A DNA stretch of 37,162 nt from Candidatus Harrisonbacteria bacterium CG10_big_fil_rev_8_21_14_0_10_49_15 (lineage in GTDB: Bacteria > Patescibacteriota > Minisyncoccia > UBA6257 > 1-14-0-10-44-23). The notes under the pieces were generated by a model that did not search any database, was not told the DNA's origin, and saw only the letters and a program-made list of their open reading frames with translations. The stretch is from assembly GCA_002773415.1 (NCBI GenBank), contig PFBD01000025.1, positions 1 to 37,162 on the forward strand. The letters run 5' to 3'. The translations under genes and the position numbers were made by a program. This document shows, piece by piece, positions 14,729-22,839 of this stretch (the first letter of the stretch is position 1; the number at the start of each line of letters is the position of its first letter).

Positions 14729-15448
14729 TTATTTATACCGTAAATTACGAATAGTAACCTGATCGCTAACACCAACAAGCGATGGCGAGCTCTGCGTCCC
14801 TTGGTTTGCCGTCAACGAAATCCGGATCATCTTCACCTCCAAAATATCAACCGGGGACGCCAGTGGTGCCGAGGCCGTGCTCGTCACCGTATCCGCGTAA
14901 TACGAAAACACCGGGTCGGCTAAAAACATGTTCTCTACAAGATCATACACTACCAATGAAGAGGTCGCATAACTTAACGGATCACCACTCGGCTTAATAA
15001 CGCCCTTTCGAAAAACATCTTCATCTAAGTAGTAGTGAACAAGCTCCGCTAAACCATCGGCATCAATGTCGCTATAAAACTGCAAACTCGTACTGGAAAC
15101 AGTTGCAAGCGGATACGCCCCGATATTAGACTGAGCCGCACTGCGAATCTCCGGAACCATTATTTGAAGCGTCTGCTGGATCTGCTGCTGTGTTGTTAAG
15201 CTCTGGCTAAACCGCAAAGAAGCGTCTTGAACGTAACCGATAAAAGCTGTTAGCCCGATAACCACTCCCGAAACAATTGTGATGGCTATCAGGATCTCAA
15301 CCAAGGTGAAACCGGCCTGAGAATTTCCAATTTCTAATTTCCAATTTCTAAACAATTTCCAATGTTTTAATTTCCAATGTTTAAAAAATTCACTCATTGT
15401 TTGAACCTGCCTGCCGGCAGGCAGGAATTTAAAATTGAAAATTCGCAT
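14729..15448 (-). CDS. Minor prepilin (PilW/GspJ-like)
   Basis: 239 residues. The long leader (about 44 residues) comes from dispersed repeats: the 20-bp palindrome gives LPAGRQV and the AT-rich family gives HWKLFRNWKLEIGNS. It ends in a normal prepilin site, AG|FTLVEILIAITIVSGVVIG. The remainder has SLTTQQQIQQTLQIMVPEIRSA and a beta-rich domain, as in PilW/GspJ minor pseudopilins. An ATG at about 15388 (MSEFFKHW) would give a shorter leader. The gene begins 2 nt after the upstream stop and ends 1 nt before the PilX-like start, consistent with one operon. Confidence 0.85.
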   Translation of the reverse strand: MRIFNFKFLPAGRQVQTMSEFFKHWKLKHWKLFRNWKLEIGNSQAGFTLVEILIAITIVSGVVIGLTAFIGYVQDASLRFSQSLTTQQQIQQTLQIMVPEIRSAAQSNIGAYPLATVSSTSLQFYSDIDADGLAELVHYYLDEDVFRKGVIKPSGDPLSYATSSLVVYDLVENMFLADPVFSYYADTVTSTASAPLASPVDILEVKMIRISLTANQGTQSSPSLVGVSDQVTIRNLRYK

Positions 15449-15450
15449 AA

Positions 15451-17259
15451 TTATTGCGGTATTAGAGTTATCTGTTCCTCTTGCCAGTCAGAAGTGACTG
15501 AGATCGAACTGGTCGCGTTAGCAAATCCGGATTTAGTGACCGTGATCGTGTAGGTTCCGGCCGAAAGACCATTCCAAAATGCCTGGGCCGGCGGCGTACA
15601 ACCTGAAGAGAATTTTACGGTCATATCTGTAAGCATCGGCGTTCGCGACGCGTTGAGCGTATTCATTAAAATTCGATAGCGCAGATACTGATTCCCGTCA
15701 TGAAATAAGCCAACCGCCTGACCGGGCGTTGTGTAATAAGTATTTGCCGTACCATCCGGACCAACAAACATCCAAGTAACCTGGTCATTATTACTCGCGA
15801 GTTGAAACCAAAGACTGGTTTGAGACGGCTGCGGATTTGGCGCCCAACTTATGCTATTGAACTGAGTAACCGGCGTGCCAAGATCAAACGCGTTAGACAC
15901 AAGCCAACTATTAGTACCTGTTGGGTACACTCCCGCGCCAAACAAAGTAAGCTGCCCCATAATGCCCTCAGAATCTATCAAACCATCTTGAGTTATATAC
16001 TGAAAACCCTGCCAGTCGGTCTGCCCAAAACTCCACTCCCCGGTCTGCTTGGTTTCACTAAAGCCTGCTTTAGTAAGTTGCACCGAGGCCGGCGAGGTAA
16101 TCGGTAGCCCCGTAGACCCATCAAGCACTGTGACCACCAGCGAGCTGCTGGCCGCCGGCACAAGTACATAGGTCAACTCGGTCGTCGTATCCGGATTCAG
16201 TTCAAGCGGAACCATAGGCCACCAACCCGCGGCATCGTAGGCAGTAGAATTCTCTGCTAGGTCATACACATCCCAAGGAAGATCACTTATTGTCTTGTTT
16301 CCCGAGCTATTAGTCGTCGCGGGTTGATCATAAAGAAATACATCCGGATCAGAACCGATCAAACGATCGCCTTGATTAGTGAACGAGACTGAAGACACTG
16401 CTTGGCAAAAATGGTCCTGACTGGTCAACTCGATAGTGCTGACTTTATCTATCGCAAAACTTATTAAAGTAACATCTTGCATAGATACAGTTGAATGCGG
16501 CTGAATCGGGTTTGGATTCTCCGGCGCGTCCGGCAGATAAGTCTGGGCGGAAGAGTACCCCGTTTTCGTAACCGTGATCTCATATCCGTTAACGCTCGGC
16601 GGAATGTCAATAAGCTTCAGCTGACCAGCGTTATCCGTGGAATCAATGATTGTCACCGTTGGATCAAGCAAATTATTCTCCACCCGAACATCCGCGTCCG
16701 CTACCGGCTCTCCGTTCGCGTCAAAAACATTTATGAAAAGCGAGCCATTGCTGCTGGTCGTTTCCAGATTTTCAGGAGCGACCCAAGTCGTAAACTCCAT
16801 CTGTTTGAAATTCAAACAGTTCTCACAGTTTATCTGAAGCTCCACAAGCTTATAGTCCGCCGGCGCGGAGTCCGCCGGGTCTCCTTCTACAGTCCCGTCA
16901 AAAGCGTCGTCAATATTCCGCACAAACGCGTTTATAGTGAACTCCTTCGCCTCATATAGCTCCGTTCTCTCCTGCAAAAGCAGGCCGGCGGGAGCGCCGC
17001 CAACAATACCAACATCGCCGTACTGCAAGCTACGCAAAAACTCTATCTCCCTATCCAAAAGCGACCGCGCCAACGTCCAGTCCCGCGTCCGGTTAATTAT
17101 TTCCAGAACATTACCAAAAGTGAAGTAGATACCAAAAGTGATCATCATCAAAATAGAAATCCCCATCAGCACCTCAATTAGGGTAAAACCCTTTTGAGTG
17201 CTTAGTACGTAGTGTTTAGTACGTATTTGTTTTCCAAGAATTTTCTTCATTTTCAGCAA
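15451..17259 (-). CDS. Giant prepilin with carboxypeptidase-regulatory-like repeats
   Basis: 602 residues, about four times a normal pilin. Leader MLKMKKILGKQIRTKHYVLSTQKG, partly from the TACTTAGTACGTAGT repeat family, then FTLIEVLMGISILMMITFGIYF. After the pilin helix and a first globular part, beta-sandwich segments follow: SLFINVFDANGEPVADADVRV (about 177), SLVVTVLDGSTGLPITSP (about 378) and a C-terminal AGTYTITVTKSGF, all resembling CarboxypepD_reg/PEGA-type folds. Likely a surface or tip adhesin displayed through pilus incorporation. It lies directly upstream of the PilW-like gene in the pilus operon. Function as adhesin is inference from architecture. Confidence 0.82.
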   Translation of the reverse strand: MLKMKKILGKQIRTKHYVLSTQKGFTLIEVLMGISILMMITFGIYFTFGNVLEIINRTRDWTLARSLLDREIEFLRSLQYGDVGIVGGAPAGLLLQERTELYEAKEFTINAFVRNIDDAFDGTVEGDPADSAPADYKLVELQINCENCLNFKQMEFTTWVAPENLETTSSNGSLFINVFDANGEPVADADVRVENNLLDPTVTIIDSTDNAGQLKLIDIPPSVNGYEITVTKTGYSSAQTYLPDAPENPNPIQPHSTVSMQDVTLISFAIDKVSTIELTSQDHFCQAVSSVSFTNQGDRLIGSDPDVFLYDQPATTNSSGNKTISDLPWDVYDLAENSTAYDAAGWWPMVPLELNPDTTTELTYVLVPAASSSLVVTVLDGSTGLPITSPASVQLTKAGFSETKQTGEWSFGQTDWQGFQYITQDGLIDSEGIMGQLTLFGAGVYPTGTNSWLVSNAFDLGTPVTQFNSISWAPNPQPSQTSLWFQLASNNDQVTWMFVGPDGTANTYYTTPGQAVGLFHDGNQYLRYRILMNTLNASRTPMLTDMTVKFSSGCTPPAQAFWNGLSAGTYTITVTKSGFANATSSISVTSDWQEEQITLIPQ

Positions 17260-17295
17260 GTGCCTAAGTACTACGAACTAAGTACTAAGTACTCC

Positions 17296-18561
17296 CTAGA
17301 GCGTTAGCGACTGGGAGATCTGGTAAATAGGCGTAATCACCGAAAGCGCGATAAACCCAACAAGCAAACCCATAAAAAGCAGCAAAAACGGCTCCACGAT
17401 ACTGCTCAAATTCTTTAAGACCTGCTCAACATCCTCCTGATAAAACTCAGATAAATAATCAAGGTTCTCTGTCAGGTTGCCCGTATTTTCACCAACCTGG
17501 ACCATGTTAGTGAAAATTGGCGGAAAAAGATGAGGGCGCTTTGCCAAATACAAAGAGAAAAACTCTCCTCGCCGCAACGTCTCCCCTGCTGTTCTTAGCT
17601 CATGTTGATAAACACGATTCTCAAGAGCGTCCGCAGTAATGTTCACCGCCTCGATTATCTTAACGCCGCTGGCAAGCAAAAGACCCATTATACGACTCAT
17701 GCTCGCCATGTTCACCTTCCGAGAGATACCACCAACAATCGGTAAGTGCAGCAAAAGATGGTGCCAAGCGTGGCGATAACCCTCCACCCGGTGCAGCAAG
17801 ATCAAGGCAATAATAACAACCAATATCCCGGTCACAACAAAAAGAGAGTAGCCGGTTAAAAATTCAGAAATGGCAATCAGAAGCTTAGTGGTTATCGGTA
17901 GCGTTATCTTCATATTCGCGAAAACAGGCAAGATCTTCGGAAATATTCCAATCATTAATATACCCACAATCACAAGCGTCGCGACCAAAATAACAATAGG
18001 GTAGATCATCGCCCCGCGGACCTTCGATCGCAGCTCCCTCTTCTTCTTAAGTTCGCTTGCTAAGTAGTTTAAATTCTCAGTTAGCGTACCGCTACTCTCG
18101 CCGACACGCACAATGTTAATAAAAAGCTGGCCAAAGATATTCGCGTACTGCTCCATACTAGCCGACAAAAACATCCCGTTCGCGGTGTCATCCAGTAATC
18201 TAGACAAAATAAACTTAAAACTCTTTGAGGTGGACTGGTCGCGGATCAAACGCAAGCTGTCTTGAAGAGACATACCGGACTTTATCCCAATCGCCAAATG
18301 ACGCGCAAACATGACCTTATCCTCCAAAGAAACATGCATCAAAAAGCCGCCAGAGTTCGCTTTTTTAAGCTGCTCATTCTCCTCTTTATCAGCTGCTTCT
18401 TGCGCGGGCGTAATCGCACCCTTCTTTTTTTGAGTTGGCACTGACGCCGGAGCGGGCGCCTTAGGATCAGCAGCTTTTGCAGCAGATTTTACCGCCTGCG
18501 GCTTCGCAGACGGCGCCTCCGCGACCACCTTTTTTTTAAACAATTTATTAAAAACTCCCAT
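17296..18561 (-). CDS. pilC: Type IV pilus inner-membrane platform protein PilC
   Basis: 421 residues of the type II secretion F family. Two T2SSF domains: FARHLAIGIKSGMSLQDSL onward (about 83-205) and ASMSRIMGLLLASGVKIIEAV onward (about 285-405), each with GE(S/N)(S/T)G.L.E.L motifs, and membrane helices near 188-213, 238-255 and 390-415. The N-terminal 75 residues are an Ala/Pro/Lys-rich linker. It couples the PilB motor to the growing pilus. Cotranscription with pilB is likely; the 136-bp gap between them contains AT-rich repeats. Confidence 0.95.
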   Translation of the reverse strand: MGVFNKLFKKKVVAEAPSAKPQAVKSAAKAADPKAPAPASVPTQKKKGAITPAQEAADKEENEQLKKANSGGFLMHVSLEDKVMFARHLAIGIKSGMSLQDSLRLIRDQSTSKSFKFILSRLLDDTANGMFLSASMEQYANIFGQLFINIVRVGESSGTLTENLNYLASELKKKRELRSKVRGAMIYPIVILVATLVIVGILMIGIFPKILPVFANMKITLPITTKLLIAISEFLTGYSLFVVTGILVVIIALILLHRVEGYRHAWHHLLLHLPIVGGISRKVNMASMSRIMGLLLASGVKIIEAVNITADALENRVYQHELRTAGETLRRGEFFSLYLAKRPHLFPPIFTNMVQVGENTGNLTENLDYLSEFYQEDVEQVLKNLSSIVEPFLLLFMGLLVGFIALSVITPIYQISQSLTL

Positions 18562-18690
18562 ATCTTATTAAGTTCTAAGATCTAAACTCTAAATAAATTC
18601 AAAATCTCAAATTCTAATGTTTAAAACCTTTACTTTTCTTTACTTGGATATTATTTAGGATTTAGAGCTTAGGATTTAGAATTTGCGGCT
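18560..18690. repeat. AT-rich repeat tract between pilB and pilC
   Basis: Contains imperfect copies and inverted copies of TTAGGATTTAGAATTT / TTCTAAGATCTAAACTC, from the same low-complexity class as the tracts at 5505-5650. No gene seen. Confidence 0.55.
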
Positions 18691-18697
18691 CCGACGC

Positions 18698-20299
18698 TTA
18701 CTCATGAAAAACGCGCAGTATCTCCTCTAATGTTGTAATTCCTTGGACCGCTTTTTCAAATCCATCTTCGGTCATAGTAATCATACCACCTTCAACGGCC
18801 GCCGCGCGTATTTCATCCGCGTTTGCACGCTTCATAATCAGATCTCTAATCTTCTCATCAACCTCCAGAACCTCGTGAATACCAATTCGGCTCTTATAAC
18901 CACTACCACCACAACGATTACAGCCCTCGCCTTTATAGAAAACCCGGCGATCACCAATCAGCTTCTCTGAAAAAGACTGACGCAGCGCGACAATCTCCCC
19001 CTCTGACAAAGTGCGCTTCACTTTGCAATCCGAACAGATCATTCGCACCAGTCGCTGTCCAATCGCGACATTCAGCGTCGAGGCTATTAAAAATGGTTCT
19101 ACGCCCAAGTCTAACAAACGCGGCAAGGTCGTTGGCGCGTCATTAGTGTGCAAGGTAGAAAGCACCAAGTGGCCGGTCATAGCAGCGTTAACCGCGATGC
19201 TAGCCGTTTCCCCATCTCGGATCTCACCGATCATCACAATGTTCGGATCTTGCCGCAAAATAGAACGCAATCCGTTAGCAAAAGTCAGGCCTGTCTTCGC
19301 GTTCACCTGAATCTGATCCACACCGGTAAGCGAATACTCAATCGGATCTTCAATGGTAATAATGGAAACCGAAGGCTTGTTAAGCTCTTTTAAGATCATG
19401 TAAAGCGTCGTCGTCTTACCACTTCCGGTCGGGCCTGTTGCCAAGATAAGACCATAGGGCTTCTTCATCGCCCGCTCGATTTTCTCCAAGTTATGCTCAG
19501 ACCAACCAAGCTTTTTAAGCGAAAAATCACTCGCGTGGTTCACAAGCAAACGCATAACGCAGTTCTCGCCGTAATAAGTCGGCGCGATAGACACACGCAC
19601 ATCAATAAACGTCTCCTCATTAATAGAAAGACGCATCCGCCCATCCTGTGCCGCTTGGTGCTCATCTGTCCGCAAACCGGAAAGCACTTTTATTCTAGTA
19701 ATCACCTCCGAGTGCAACTCTTTCGGAAAATCAAACACATTGTGCAAAACGCCATCAACTCGAAAACGAACTCGCAAACGCTCCTCCTCCGGATCAAGGT
19801 GAATATCAGAAGCCTCCGAAGTAAAAGCCTGCTGAATAAGCGAATCAACTATTTTAATAACCGAGCGGGCGGGCGGGTGCTTCTGGACCTCACGCTCCAA
19901 AAAAGACATATCAATCGCCAAGCTCTCTTCTTGATCAAATGCCTTTTGCTCCGGAAGCGGTGACACAGGGCGCTGTACTGTTGCCATCGCCGCTTGCCCC
20001 GAGACGCCAGCAGCGTTTTTCCGGGTCGCTGCCTGTTGTTGCGGTACCTGCTGTTGCTGCAAAGGTTGTTGCGGTTGAGAAGCTTGTTGTTGCACTTGCT
20101 GTTGAGACTGCGCCATCTGCGCAGGGTTTACTGGCGGCACAACACCCGCTTGCGGTGAGCTTGCTTGCCCTGAGCCTGCTTGCCCTGAGCCTGTCGAATG
20201 GGTCGAATGGGTCAAACCTGCGTTTGTAGCAAGCTGATTCACAGGTTGATTCTGTGCTTGAGAATTACTAGCCGGTTGTGCCTGTTGCTCGTCTGCCAT
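18698..20299 (-). CDS. pilB: Type IV pilus assembly ATPase PilB (GspE family)
   Basis: 533 residues; hexameric motor for pilus extension. The core has DIHLDP and RVRFRVDGVL (165-183), Walker A GPTGSGKTT (289-297), the Asp box ITIEDPIEY, Walker B with His box NIVMIGEIRDGETA and MTGHLVLSTLHTNDA, and a two-CxxC zinc module (CSDC.., CNRCGGSG). The usual N-terminal MshEN-like domain is missing: residues 1-115 are Gln/Pro/Ala-rich low-complexity sequence including THSTHSTGSGQAGSGQASS from a dispersed micro-repeat. The zinc module favours PilB over PilT. It is the first gene of the pilus cluster and the first after the hairpin cluster. Confidence 0.93.
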   Translation of the reverse strand: MADEQQAQPASNSQAQNQPVNQLATNAGLTHSTHSTGSGQAGSGQASSPQAGVVPPVNPAQMAQSQQQVQQQASQPQQPLQQQQVPQQQAATRKNAAGVSGQAAMATVQRPVSPLPEQKAFDQEESLAIDMSFLEREVQKHPPARSVIKIVDSLIQQAFTSEASDIHLDPEEERLRVRFRVDGVLHNVFDFPKELHSEVITRIKVLSGLRTDEHQAAQDGRMRLSINEETFIDVRVSIAPTYYGENCVMRLLVNHASDFSLKKLGWSEHNLEKIERAMKKPYGLILATGPTGSGKTTTLYMILKELNKPSVSIITIEDPIEYSLTGVDQIQVNAKTGLTFANGLRSILRQDPNIVMIGEIRDGETASIAVNAAMTGHLVLSTLHTNDAPTTLPRLLDLGVEPFLIASTLNVAIGQRLVRMICSDCKVKRTLSEGEIVALRQSFSEKLIGDRRVFYKGEGCNRCGGSGYKSRIGIHEVLEVDEKIRDLIMKRANADEIRAAAVEGGMITMTEDGFEKAVQGITTLEEILRVFHE

Positions 20300-20377
20300 T
20301 AAGCTAATAATACCACAAACTAAGACTTCGAGAGTCCCGCCAGAGAGAGTTGGGGTGAGTTATGTTTTTTTATGTAA

Positions 20378-20529
20378 TAACACATGTCACTACACGCGTA
20401 CTTACATGTGTTACGTAGCACGCTACGTAACAATTTGTCCCTTAAATATACGGCCACCCATTTAAGGGACAATTCCCATAAGCTGACGGCCGTCAGCTTA
20501 TGGGAATTTAATTAAAAAATGGGCGGCCG
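20378..20529. repeat. Cluster of overlapping perfect inverted repeats
   Basis: At least five potential hairpins in 152 bp: TAACACATGT (20378-20387) with 20404-20413; TGTTACGTAGC (20409-20419) with 20422-20432; TTGTCCCTTAAAT (20435-20447) with 20460-20472; a 38-bp perfect palindrome at 20471-20508 (half-site AATTCCCATAAGCTGACGG); and CGGCCACCCATTT (20451-20463) with 20517-20529 (one mismatch), which encloses the palindrome. Several arms overlap, so some hairpins exclude each other. A small hairpin ATACTT-TTT-AAGTAT follows at 20531-20545. No ORF explains them. Confidence 0.85.
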
Positions 20530-20566
20530 CATACTTTTTAAGTATTTCTATTTTGGGGTATTTTTA

Positions 20567-20603
20567 AACGGCTCACGCGCTCAAAAGGAGCGTATGAGCC
20601 TTT
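20567..20603. terminator. Bidirectional terminator-like hairpin
   Basis: GGCTCACGCGCTC / GAGCGTATGAGCC stem (11 of 13 paired, 5-nt loop) with A and T tracts on the flanks (TTTTTAAAC on the left, CCTTTG on the right). It lies between the hairpin cluster and the tRNA. Confidence 0.6.
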
Positions 20604-20647
20604 GAATATTGAAATTTTTCTCGATTTCAGGCAAACTATGGACACAT

Positions 20648-20718
20648 TGCCGGATGGTGTAACGGTAGCACGTTTGGTTCTGGTCCAAAAAATTGGGGTT
20701 CGATTCCCTGTCCGGCAA
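20648..20718 (+). tRNA. tRNA-Gln (anticodon CTG)
   Basis: Cloverleaf read by eye: acceptor TGCCGGA (20648-20654) pairs with TCCGGCA (20711-20717), D-arm GTGT/GCAC (20657-20660, 20668-20671), anticodon stem TTTGG/CCAAA with loop TTCTGGT (CTG at 20680-20682), 4-nt variable loop, and T-arm with TTCGATT loop (two G-T wobble pairs). The U1-A72 first pair is typical of bacterial tRNA-Gln. Discriminator A73; the 3' CCA is not encoded (ACA follows). Confidence 0.9.
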
Positions 20719-20735
20719 CAATGATCCGTACCACG

Positions 20736-20768
20736 AAAAGTAGACACAAGAACGCATGTCCACTTTTT
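20736..20768 (+). terminator. Terminator downstream of tRNA-Gln
   Basis: AAAAGTAGACA / TGTCCACTTTT stem with one mismatch and a 10-nt loop, followed by TTGTTTTCTTTTC, 18 nt after the tRNA. Confidence 0.7.
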
Positions 20769-20796
20769 GTTTTCTTTTCTTAAGCCAAGCTACACA

Positions 20797-20836
20797 AATA
20801 AAAGAATCGTGCGATTAATCGCACGATTCTTTTATT
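20797..20836. terminator. 40-bp perfect palindrome, bidirectional terminator
   Basis: Perfect symmetry around 20816/20817 with half-site AATAAAAGAATCGTGCGATT. It has an A tract on one side and a T tract on the other, so it can serve both the tRNA unit and the convergent ABC export operon that ends at 20881. Confidence 0.85.
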
Positions 20837-20880
20837 CCCCTGGCTCAGAAAAAATCAATACCCAAAAGCGGTTAAAACAA

Positions 20881-22116
20881 CTACTCATACCGCAGTGCGT
20901 CTATTGGGCTCTTTTTCGCTGCCTGATAAGCAGGATACAATCCAAAGATAAGGCCCACGGCCGCGGACACGCCAACGCCAAGCGCAGCCGCTCCCCATGG
21001 GAAAGAAAAGCTCCAGCCGGTTGCCACGGCGCTCGCCAAAACCACTGAAGCGCCAAGCGCCACTAGCGTCCCCAAAATAACGCCAATCACTCCGCCGGCC
21101 GCGGTCAGCATAATCGCCTCAAACAAAAACTGCCTAATCAGATCCCCGCGCGTCGCGCCTATTGCCTTGCGCAACCCGATTTCCTTAGTCCGCTCCATCA
21201 CCGAGACCAGCATGATGTTCATAATGCCAATGCCGCCAACTACCAACGAAATAGCCACTACCAGCGCCAAAAACGCGGTTAAAATAGAAGTTATTGTGGA
21301 TATCTGGTCCACCAACCCCTGCTGAGTCCGAACAACAAAATCATCATCCTTGTCCGGACCAATATCATGCGTCTCCCGCAGCGTCGCCTGCAAGTCATAC
21401 ACTAACTTATCAATGTTATCAGCGCTATCTCCGCGCACAATTATCTGGGCATAGTAATCCGTACCCGTCAGATACGTCTGCGCCGTGGTGTACGGAATTA
21501 GCACCAAGTCATCAAGATTAAAAAAGGCGACGTTGCCCCTCTTTGGGAAAACTCCCACTACCCGAAAGCGATCGTTCTTTATTCTAATCAGTTCGCCCAC
21601 CGCGTCACTAGCCCCAAACAGATCATTTTTCACGTCCACGCCAATCATCGCCACCCGCGCCGAATTTTCCACATCCACATCCGTAAACGGCACGCCAACC
21701 TCCGGATAAATATCAAAAACATCAATGAAGAAGTCCGCCTTTCCGCCAATGATAAAGTCCGGCTTATAAGTCTCTTTGCCGTAAGCCACCGCACTAGAAA
21801 CCACCACCTCCGGCATCGCGTCCACCAAATTCGGCACATTCGCCTTCTTTAAGATAGCCTCCAAGTCACGATCATTTAAAACCTGCCCAAAAAAGTCCGG
21901 CGCGAATGTATCTCCAGTCCCCGGTTGAATAGTAGCCGTCTCCGCTCCCAGCGCCTCAAACTCACCCACAATCAGATCCTCCGCACCCTGGCCAAGCGTC
22001 ATCACAACAATAATCGCCGCCACACCAATCACAATTCCCAAAATAGTCAGCACGCTACGCGATTTGTGCGTACTTAATCCCTGCAACGCGGTTTTTAATA
22101 AATGCTTAAGTGACAT
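20881..22116 (-). CDS. ABC transporter permease, MacB/FtsX family
   Basis: 411 residues with the MacB topology: first membrane helix in SVLTILGIVIGVAAIIVVMTLG (about 21-42), a large extracellular MacB_PCD domain (43-270), then three helices (about 275-300, 330-360, 370-400) around MLVSVMERTKEIGLRKAIGATRGD, the FtsX signature. It forms the membrane part of an ABC exporter or mechanotransmission system with the ATPase 3 bp upstream and the adaptor before it. The substrate cannot be read from the sequence; MacB-like systems move peptides, lipids or antibiotics. Confidence 0.92.
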   Translation of the reverse strand: MSLKHLLKTALQGLSTHKSRSVLTILGIVIGVAAIIVVMTLGQGAEDLIVGEFEALGAETATIQPGTGDTFAPDFFGQVLNDRDLEAILKKANVPNLVDAMPEVVVSSAVAYGKETYKPDFIIGGKADFFIDVFDIYPEVGVPFTDVDVENSARVAMIGVDVKNDLFGASDAVGELIRIKNDRFRVVGVFPKRGNVAFFNLDDLVLIPYTTAQTYLTGTDYYAQIIVRGDSADNIDKLVYDLQATLRETHDIGPDKDDDFVVRTQQGLVDQISTITSILTAFLALVVAISLVVGGIGIMNIMLVSVMERTKEIGLRKAIGATRGDLIRQFLFEAIMLTAAGGVIGVILGTLVALGASVVLASAVATGWSFSFPWGAAALGVGVSAAVGLIFGLYPAYQAAKKSPIDALRYE

Positions 22117-22119
22117 AAT

Positions 22120-22839
22120 CTATTTACGAAAACCTTCCTTAGCCTGACGTCGAGTCTTCACTTTTGCATCACTTTCTATCTGACCATCCTTAATCCGAAT
22201 AATTCGCTGCGCATGCTCGGCTGTATCCGTCTCATGCGTGATCAGCACGATGGTATGCCCAAACTTAGAGTGCAACGTCTGCAGCTCCGCCATCACCGCC
22301 CGACCCGATTCGCTGTCCAAATTCCCGGTCGGCTCATCCGCAAAAATAACATCCGGGCTGTTCACTAGCGCTCTGGCCATCGCTGTTCGCTGCTTTTCTC
22401 CTCCGGAAAGCTTATGAGTCTCAAAGTCCAACCGATGGCTAAGCCCCACTATCTCCACCACCTCTTCAACTCGTTTTTTCCATTTTGCCTCCGGCGTATC
22501 TGAGTACATCAGCGGCAAAATAACATTCTCATATACGGTCTGGCGCGGCAGTAAATTAAACGTCTGAAAAACAAAACCCATTCCCTTGTTTCTCTCCCGC
22601 GCTATCTCGTCCGAACCATAATCTTGGTAACGCCGCCCATTAAAACGGTACTCCCCGCTAGTGTGTGGCAGTAAAAACCCAAGAATATGCAACAGTGTAG
22701 ACTTACCAGAACCCGATGGACCCATGATGGAGACGAACTCTCCTTTATCAATACTAAAAGTCAGGTCATGCAAAACATGCGTCTCTATCTCATCGCCGTA
22801 AAATATCTTATTTAGATTTTCAACTTCAAAGAGCGCCAT
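22120..22839 (-). CDS. ABC transporter ATP-binding protein, MacB/LolD type
   Basis: 239 residues with Walker A GPSGSGKST (about 37-45), Q-loop FQTFNLLP, signature LSGGEKQRTAMARAL, Walker B VIFADEPTGNLD and the H-loop LITHE. The start ATG at 22837-22839 (MALFEVENL) is chosen because it lies on the end of the upstream adaptor gene (14-nt overlap, a translational-coupling arrangement); a longer form from 22863 would overlap more and add non-family residues. The extended C-terminus is rich in basic residues (KVKTRRQAKEGFRK). Confidence 0.93.
   Translation of the reverse strand: MALFEVENLNKIFYGDEIETHVLHDLTFSIDKGEFVSIMGPSGSGKSTLLHILGFLLPHTSGEYRFNGRRYQDYGSDEIARERNKGMGFVFQTFNLLPRQTVYENVILPLMYSDTPEAKWKKRVEEVVEIVGLSHRLDFETHKLSGGEKQRTAMARALVNSPDVIFADEPTGNLDSESGRAVMAELQTLHSKFGHTIVLITHETDTAEHAQRIIRIKDGQIESDAKVKTRRQAKEGFRK

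Noticed and set aside
20378-20529. Integron attC site or IS end
   Set aside because: Several unrelated perfect hairpins rather than one imperfect attC-type structure; no integrase or transposase in the window.
20538-20763. Minus-strand ORFs of 60-69 residues over tRNA-Gln
   Set aside because: They read the complement of the tRNA and its terminator, not protein-like.
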